Origin: Oscillospiraceae bacterium
GTDB lineage: Bacteria > Bacillota > Clostridia > Oscillospirales > Oscillospiraceae
Direction: 5' to 3'
DNA length: 9,735 bases
Assembly: GCA_031263805.1 (NCBI GenBank)
Contig: JAISFB010000027.1
Span: 1 to 9,735, forward strand
A program made the translations under genes and the position numbers. Each line of letters opens with the position of its first letter. Within the stretch, counting starts at the first letter, position 1. The notes below the pieces were generated by a model, which did no database searches, was not told where the DNA came from, and was given only the letters and a program-made list of their open reading frames with translations. This document shows, in pieces, positions 6,043-9,735 of this stretch.

Positions 6043-6663
6043 ATGCTCATTAAAACCCTTGTCGTCGGTCGGCTTGAAACGAACTGTTATGTGGTCACGG
6101 ACGAAGCGACGCGCGAATGCGCGATAATCGACCCCGGCGCGGACTCGAACGCCATTCTCGGCTATGTTGAGGATAACCGACTGACCCCGCGCGCCGTGTT
6201 CATAACCCACGGGCACTTTGACCACACGATGGCCCTGCCGGAGGTTTTGGCGCGGATCGGCGGCGTCCCCGTCTATATCCACGCGGGCGAGCTTGAAACC
6301 GACGGGCGCTCTGAGTCCCGTCTGCGTTCCGTGCCGGAGCTGCGCTTTTACGCCGAGGGCGACGAAATCAAAATAGGCGCTCTCTCGTTCCGCGTGCTCG
6401 AAACGCCGGGGCACACGCGCGGCAGCGTAACGATTTTGTGCGGGGACGCTATGTTCTCCGGCGACACGCTTTTCCACGGCTCCTGCGGCAGGACTGACCT
6501 CGGGGGAGATATGGAGCTTATGCTGGAATCGCTGCGCCGCCTGTCGGCGCTCGACGGGGACTTTAAGGTCTATCCCGGCCACGCCGAGACCACAACGCTT
6601 GAAAACGAGCGACGCTCCAATTATTACGTCCGTTACGCCAATTCAGACTTCCCGGATCAGTGA
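6043..6663 (+). CDS. MBL-fold metallo-hydrolase, YcbL/glyoxalase II-like
   Basis: 206 residues. The ATG at 6043 is preferred over the one at 6025 because AAAGGAA (6028-6034) lies 8 nt before it. It has all metal ligands of the metallo-beta-lactamase fold: THGHFDH (55-61; His56, His58, Asp60, His61), ETPGHTRGS (120-128; His124), FSGDTLF (138-144; Asp141) and YPGHAETTTLENER (177-190; His180). SCGRTDLGGD (147-156) is the typical loop of the small YcbL-type glyoxalase II-like group. These enzymes bind two metal ions and often hydrolyse thioesters such as S-lactoylglutathione; the true substrate is unknown, and many Clostridia lack glutathione. It overlaps hemZ by 4 bp (GTGA). The pairing with hemZ recurs in Clostridia, suggesting a shared transcript, though a shared pathway is not proven. 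Confidence 0.92.
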   Translation: MLIKTLVVGRLETNCYVVTDEATRECAIIDPGADSNAILGYVEDNRLTPRAVFITHGHFDHTMALPEVLARIGGVPVYIHAGELETDGRSESRLRSVPELRFYAEGDEIKIGALSFRVLETPGHTRGSVTILCGDAMFSGDTLFHGSCGRTDLGGDMELMLESLRRLSALDGDFKVYPGHAETTTLENERRSNYYVRYANSDFPDQ

Positions 6664-8168
6664 AAATAATCCTCGTCGGAAACTCGTACAAATACGCGGC
6701 CGAGCAGATACTGCTTCAAACCCTCCCCGGCGAAAAGCCCGAATTCGCGGAGGAAATTCCGAAAAGCGGGGACTTCGCCGTCATAACTTTACGCGAGCTT
6801 GCCGGACGCGAGTTTGCCGGCAACGGTGCCGTCCGCGCGTCCGTCTCCGCCCGGCTGTCTCTCGGGGGAAAGATATATTTTGGTCGCGCCGTTTCGCGTC
6901 CGCTGTCCCCCGATACTATCCCGCGTGAGCGAGAGCGGCAGCGGGCCGTCAAGCTCGCGTTTTTCCGCGCCGCGCGGCGGGCGTCCGATATAGAGCTTCC
7001 GTGGGGAGCGACGACGGGTATACGCCCCTCGACGCTTATTACGCGTATGACGCGCTCGGGTCTTGGCGAAAAAGCGGCGGCTCGCGCGCTTGTGCGCGAG
7101 TATTACGTCTCGCCGGAGCGCGCGGAGCTCGCGCTTGATTCTGCGCGCGCGGAGCTTGCGGCGCGGAGCCTATTCGACGATAAATATCCGGACGGCGCGC
7201 TCGCGCTGTACGTCGGGATACCGTTTTGCCCGACGCGCTGCGCTTACTGCTCTTTCGTCAGCCAAAGCGTTGAAAAATCTATGAAGCTTCTGCCGCCGTT
7301 TCTCGACGCGTTAAAGCGCGAGGCGGACGCGCTCGCGGATATACTAAAACGCTCGGGCCCGCGCGTCGCCGCGCTGTACGTCGGCGGCGGCACGCCGACA
7401 ACTCTGGACGCCCCGGCGCTCGATTCGCTGCTGGCGCACCTTAACGGGGCTTTCGAGCTTTCCGCGCTGCGGGAATACACTGTGGAAGCCGGGCGGCCGG
7501 ACACGATAACGGCGGAAAAGCTTGCCGTTATGAAAGCGCGCGGCGTGACGCGCGTTTCCGTGAATCCGCAGACGATGTCCGGCGATGTTCTGCGCGCCAT
7601 CGGTCGCCGCCACACGCCGGAGGACACTTACGCGGCGTTCGCCCTCGCGCGGGAAGCCGGCTTTGACGCGATAAATATGGACTTGATCGCGGGGCTCCCG
7701 GGGGACTCGGAGGACGGCTTTATCGCGTCGCTCGACGCGGTGCTCGCGCTCGGCCCGGAGAACGTGACCGTACACACGCTTTCGCTAAAACGCGGCTCGC
7801 GCGTCACGCTCGAAAATACGCCGACGCCGTCCGGCGCGGAGGTTTCCCGGGCGCTCTCGCGCGCGTTTCCCGCGCTGCGCGCCGCCGGGTATTCGCCTTA
7901 TTATCTCTACCGCCAGAAATTCACGTCCGGCGGCTTTGAAAACACGGGCTGGGCGAAGCCGGGGCAAAATTGTATATATAATATGATTATGATGGACGAA
8001 ATTCTCCCGGTTCTCGCGCTCGGCTCCGGCGTGACGAAGCTCGTTTCCCCCGAGGGGAGGATAGAGCGTATTTTCAATCCGAAATATCCGTATGAATATA
8101 TCGAGCGCATTGACGGCGTTTTAGATAAAAAAAGCCGCATCGAAGATTTTTTAAGAAGTAAGCTTTAA
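6660..8168 (+). CDS. hemZ: HemZ-type coproporphyrinogen dehydrogenase-like radical SAM protein
   Basis: 502 residues from a GTG overlapping the hydrolase stop. HemZ proteins have an N-terminal region absent from HemN/HemW; here about 1-180, with the typical LPWGATTGIRPSTL (113-126). The radical SAM core starts with LYVGIPFCPTRCAYCSF (183-199), whose Cys190, Cys194 and Cys197 hold the 4Fe-4S cluster. Next come YVGGGTPTTL (240-249), the SAM-contact glycine motif, then EAGRPDTI and NMDLIAGLPGD. The C-terminal part has the family pattern YSPYYLYRQKF...FENTGWAKPGQNCIYN. The expected reaction is oxygen-independent oxidative decarboxylation of coproporphyrinogen III in haem synthesis. Several HemN relatives (HemW) do other jobs, and no other haem gene is visible here, so the exact reaction is inferred. 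The dispersed repeat begins 12 bp after the stop, and no classical terminator is seen. Confidence 0.93.
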   Translation: MKIILVGNSYKYAAEQILLQTLPGEKPEFAEEIPKSGDFAVITLRELAGREFAGNGAVRASVSARLSLGGKIYFGRAVSRPLSPDTIPRERERQRAVKLAFFRAARRASDIELPWGATTGIRPSTLITRMTRSGLGEKAAARALVREYYVSPERAELALDSARAELAARSLFDDKYPDGALALYVGIPFCPTRCAYCSFVSQSVEKSMKLLPPFLDALKREADALADILKRSGPRVAALYVGGGTPTTLDAPALDSLLAHLNGAFELSALREYTVEAGRPDTITAEKLAVMKARGVTRVSVNPQTMSGDVLRAIGRRHTPEDTYAAFALAREAGFDAINMDLIAGLPGDSEDGFIASLDAVLALGPENVTVHTLSLKRGSRVTLENTPTPSGAEVSRALSRAFPALRAAGYSPYYLYRQKFTSGGFENTGWAKPGQNCIYNMIMMDEILPVLALGSGVTKLVSPEGRIERIFNPKYPYEYIERIDGVLDKKSRIEDFLRSKL

Positions 8169-8179
8169 TGCGCCGCGCC

Positions 8180-8292
8180 GGCAAACGGGCGTTGCCCGTT
8201 ATGTTTGATTATACGTGCGTGCGCGCACGGGTCACGCCGCAAAGCGGCGACGTCGGCGCGGAACGCGCCGTTCCCCGTGCGCGTGCGCACAT
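8180..8292 (+). repeat. Structured dispersed repeat, copy A
   Basis: The element begins with a hairpin AACGGGC-GTT-GCCCGTT (8184-8200). A long outer stem follows, with arms 8213-8231 and 8274-8292 that pair over 19 positions (16 Watson-Crick, two G-U, one mismatch by hand). The outer stem encloses two small hairpins, GCCGC-AAA-GCGGC and GGCGCG-GAA-CGCGCC. Bases 8180-8252 match the reverse complement of 8875-8947 at 64 of 73 positions without a gap. It starts 12 bp after the hemZ stop. It carries no coding frame of note. Confidence 0.8.
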
Positions 8293-8340
8293 ATAATAAT
8301 GTAAATAAAATGTTACAAGTCCGCCGCGCCGGCTTTTTCG

Positions 8341-8349
8341 TGGTATACT
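8341..8349 (+). promoter_or_regulatory. Candidate extended -10 promoter for the zinc-ribbon gene
   Basis: TGGTATACT, an extended -10 with TATACT at 8344-8349. No -35 at proper spacing is visible (TTACAA at 8313 is too far). It stands about 44 nt before the GTG start and directly after repeat copy A. Confidence 0.35.
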
Positions 8350-8392
8350 TCCTGCCGGGTCATTGTTATGGTCCTTTCCGGGAGGCGTTTTT

Positions 8393-8794
8393 GTGATACG
8401 GGACTTTTTGCGAAAATTTATGTCCGGGCGTTACGGGCCGGATCATCTCGGCACGGCGATGCTCGTTGTTTCGCTTGTGCTGAGTATTGTGTTTCAGCTG
8501 CTCGGACTCGGCTTTATCGGCGCGACGGTGTCTTATGTCCTGCTCGCGCTTATGCTGTTCCGCATACTCTCGCGCAATATCGCGGCGCGGCGGCGCGAAA
8601 ACGACCGCTTTCTCCGTTTTTGGGGCCCCGCGCGCAATAAAATAAAAAAGCGCTTCGCGCGCCTGCGCGACTTCAAAACACACAAATATTTCACGTGCCC
8701 CGGCTGTCACAACACGCTCCGCGTCCCCCGCGGGCGCGGCACGCTGCAAATAACCTGTCCGCGTTGCGGCGAGCGTTTCGTCAGAAAAAGCTAG
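8393..8794 (+). CDS. Small membrane protein with C-terminal zinc ribbon
   Basis: 133 residues from a GTG at 8393, with GGGAGG (8380-8385) 7 nt upstream. A short basic N-terminus (MIRDFLRKFMSGRYG) is followed by two hydrophobic segments, about 19-38 and 41-58, which should form a membrane hairpin. A very basic linker (61-98, many Arg/Lys) follows. The C-terminus is a four-cysteine zinc ribbon, CPGC (102-105) and CPRC (122-125), with NTLRVPRGRGTLQITC between them. I recall this arrangement, including the RYG start and the THKY.TCP motif, as a common uncharacterised family in Clostridia. The ribbon and basic linker would face the cytoplasm if the positive-inside rule holds, and could bind nucleic acid or a protein; no function is known. 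It stands alone between the two inverted repeat copies. Confidence 0.85.
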   Translation: MIRDFLRKFMSGRYGPDHLGTAMLVVSLVLSIVFQLLGLGFIGATVSYVLLALMLFRILSRNIAARRRENDRFLRFWGPARNKIKKRFARLRDFKTHKYFTCPGCHNTLRVPRGRGTLQITCPRCGERFVRKS

Positions 8795-8815
8795 CGCTCA
8801 TTGTGAATGATTTTA

Positions 8816-8947
8816 ATGTGCGTGCGCGCACGGGCGAAGCCCGTTTGCCGCGCCGCGCCGCGCAGGCGCAAAAGCGTCGCCGCTTTGCGGCGTTCCCCGT
8901 GCCCACAGGCACGTTTAATCAAACACAACGGGCGAAGCCCGTTTGCC
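8816..8947 (-). repeat. Structured dispersed repeat, copy B (inverted relative to copy A)
   Basis: The outer stem arms are 8816-8834 and 8896-8914, which pair over 19 positions with about three mismatches. The segment 8915-8947 equals the leading hairpin of copy A, here AACGGGC-TTC-GCCCGTT when read on the minus strand. The inner GCCGC-AAA-GCGGC hairpin is shared exactly. Copy B has an additional CGGGC-GAA-GCCCG hairpin beside the outer stem that copy A lacks. It begins about 21 bp after the zinc-ribbon stop, and its far end is inside the sortase coding sequence. Confidence 0.8.
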
Positions 8948-8949
8948 GC
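8830..8949 (+). repeat. Exact 22-bp direct repeat within copy B
   Basis: Bases 8830-8851 are repeated exactly at 8928-8949. The unit contains the hairpin ACGGGC-GAA-GCCCGT followed by TTGCCGC. This suggests that copy B arose by internal duplication or by one element landing in another. Confidence 0.7.
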
Positions 8950-9577
8950 AGCGGACGGCGATTCTTGCGGCGCCGCCATAAGTACAGGTGAACAACGTGA
9001 GGCTATACGCGCCGTCAGTCATTTCCCCGACGGCGGTCGCCTCGAGCGTCTCTATCTCCGCGACGGTGAAGACGTATTCGGCGCCGCCGGCGTCTGTGAA
9101 TGTAAGTACATCGCCGGGGGAGAGGGTTTGGATGTTGCCGAAATGGCGTTTGTAATTGTGCGCGGCGATAACGATGTTGTCCTCTTCTATGCTCCCGCTG
9201 TAGCGGCAGGGGGATTTTTTCAGCTTTTCATAGCTCCAATCCCGCGTTACGGGCAGCGCGAGACCGAGCGCGGGGACGCGCAGCACGCCGATATACGTTT
9301 CGCCGTCCATTGAGATCGTCGTTTCGCGGGAGAGCGTTCCATTCTCCCCGCCCGTATCCGCGACAGAGTCTGAGTCCGGAGCGGCGGCGGTTTCCGCGGC
9401 GCGCGCCTCGATCTCTGAAATGAGCGCGTCCGCGACGCGTGAGGCGACTTCGGAAGCCCGCCTGTCGTCAAAGTCATTGTAAAGGAAAAGAGAAAGCGCG
9501 GACAGGACAAGCAGCCCGCCCGCGACCATCAGCGCGGCGCCGAGCCGCGCGCGTTTGCTCTTTATATCAATTTTCAT
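8915..9577 (-). CDS. Sortase (LPXTG transpeptidase)
   Basis: 220 residues. One N-terminal membrane helix (about 12-32) follows a Lys/Arg-rich start, giving a type II anchor with the catalytic domain outside. A low-complexity Ala/Glu linker (about 40-88) precedes the sortase beta-barrel, which starts near YIGVLRVPALGLALPV (95-110). The catalytic residues are all visible: His140 in IAAHNYKRHFG, Cys198 in LFTCTYGG, Arg205 in AARIAVRC. The enzyme cuts LPXTG proteins between Thr and Gly and joins them to the cell wall or to another protein. The upstream gene encodes an LPQTG protein and overlaps by 4 bp (ATGA), so this is probably its dedicated sortase. The start has no clear ribosome binding site, which agrees with coupling. 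Residues 211-220 and the stop lie in the dispersed repeat. The sortase class is not settled by eye. Confidence 0.93.
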   Translation of the reverse strand: MKIDIKSKRARLGAALMVAGGLLVLSALSLFLYNDFDDRRASEVASRVADALISEIEARAAETAAAPDSDSVADTGGENGTLSRETTISMDGETYIGVLRVPALGLALPVTRDWSYEKLKKSPCRYSGSIEEDNIVIAAHNYKRHFGNIQTLSPGDVLTFTDAGGAEYVFTVAEIETLEATAVGEMTDGAYSLTLFTCTYGGAARIAVRCGKRASPVVFD

Positions 9578-9735
9578 CGTCTGCGAGCCGCGCTACCGTT
9601 CCGTTCGCGCTTGACAGCCAAGCCGGACGCGAACAGGAGCATTCCCGCGCCGGCCATCACCGGTACCGGCCAGCGCAACTGTCCCGTCTGCGGCAGGGTC
9701 ATATCGCCCAGCGGGGGGAATTCGTCCAAAATCCA
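9574..9735 (-). CDS. LPXTG-anchored surface protein, C-terminal end only
   Basis: Only the last 53 residues are in the window; the gene continues past the right edge. The visible end is a complete cell-wall sorting signal: LPQTG (14-18), a hydrophobic segment of about 20 residues (WPVPVMAGAGMLLFASGLAV, 22-41) and a positive tail (KRERNGSAARRR). Such proteins are secreted by Sec, held in the membrane by the hydrophobic segment, cut by sortase between Thr and Gly, and covalently anchored. The stop overlaps the sortase start (ATGA), making a substrate-enzyme operon. Similar LPQTGQL-WPVP ends occur on large SpaA/Cna-B-type surface or pilin-like proteins of Clostridia, but nothing of the upstream protein is visible, so the class is unknown. 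Confidence 0.88.
   Translation of the reverse strand, partial: WILDEFPPLGDMTLPQTGQLRWPVPVMAGAGMLLFASGLAVKRERNGSAARRR

Noticed and set aside
8184..8210. Rho-independent terminator of hemZ
   Set aside because: The hairpin AACGGGC-GTT-GCCCGTT is followed by a mixed ATGTTTGATT, not a T run, and is better explained as the first part of the dispersed repeat.
8180..8947. CRISPR array or tRNA gene in the hairpin-rich regions
   Set aside because: Only two inverted copies with no regular spacers, and no D-loop, anticodon or T-loop pattern of a tRNA could be found.

Overview
The window looks like a chromosomal segment from a GC-rich, uncultured-type member of the Clostridia (Bacillota). Support comes from strong AGGAGG-type ribosome binding sites, sigma-A-like promoters, a HemZ-type radical SAM enzyme paired with a small metallo-beta-lactamase-fold hydrolase, YlqH-like and FliK-like genes, and an LPXTG surface protein with its own sortase. 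The species cannot be named from the sequence.

Layout. (1) 2-2096, plus strand: the 3' part of a FliK-like gene, a small FlhB C-terminal-domain (YlqH-type) gene overlapping it by 4 bp, and a Cys/His-type cell-wall hydrolase with no visible signal peptide and a candidate promoter of its own. (2) 2152-2929, minus strand: a lower-GC pair, a small basic protein followed by a GNAT-like protein, arranged like a toxin-antitoxin (TA) operon. (3) 2930-3346: a gene-free stretch of about 420 bases with several inverted repeats, a candidate minus-strand promoter and a very good plus-strand promoter. (4) 3347-5278: htpG (bacterial Hsp90). (5) 5306-6000: a mazEF toxin-antitoxin operon with its own promoter. 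(6) 6043-8168: a YcbL/glyoxalase II-like hydrolase overlapping hemZ. (7) 8180-8947: a small membrane-anchored zinc-ribbon gene lying between two inverted copies of a structured, GC-rich dispersed repeat. (8) 8915-9735, minus strand: an LPQTG-anchored surface protein (only its C-terminus is in the window) overlapping its sortase by 4 bp.

How the parts work together. htpG lies between two TA-like modules, both lower in GC than the housekeeping genes, which suggests acquired cassettes inserted between core genes. The FliK-like, FlhB-like and hydrolase genes form a possible export/cell-wall group. The LPQTG protein and sortase form a substrate-enzyme pair. The most unusual observation is the repeat pair: one copy runs into the 3' end of the sortase gene and supplies its last ten codons and its stop.

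All statements come from reading the sequence by eye. No database search, folding calculation or alignment program was run.
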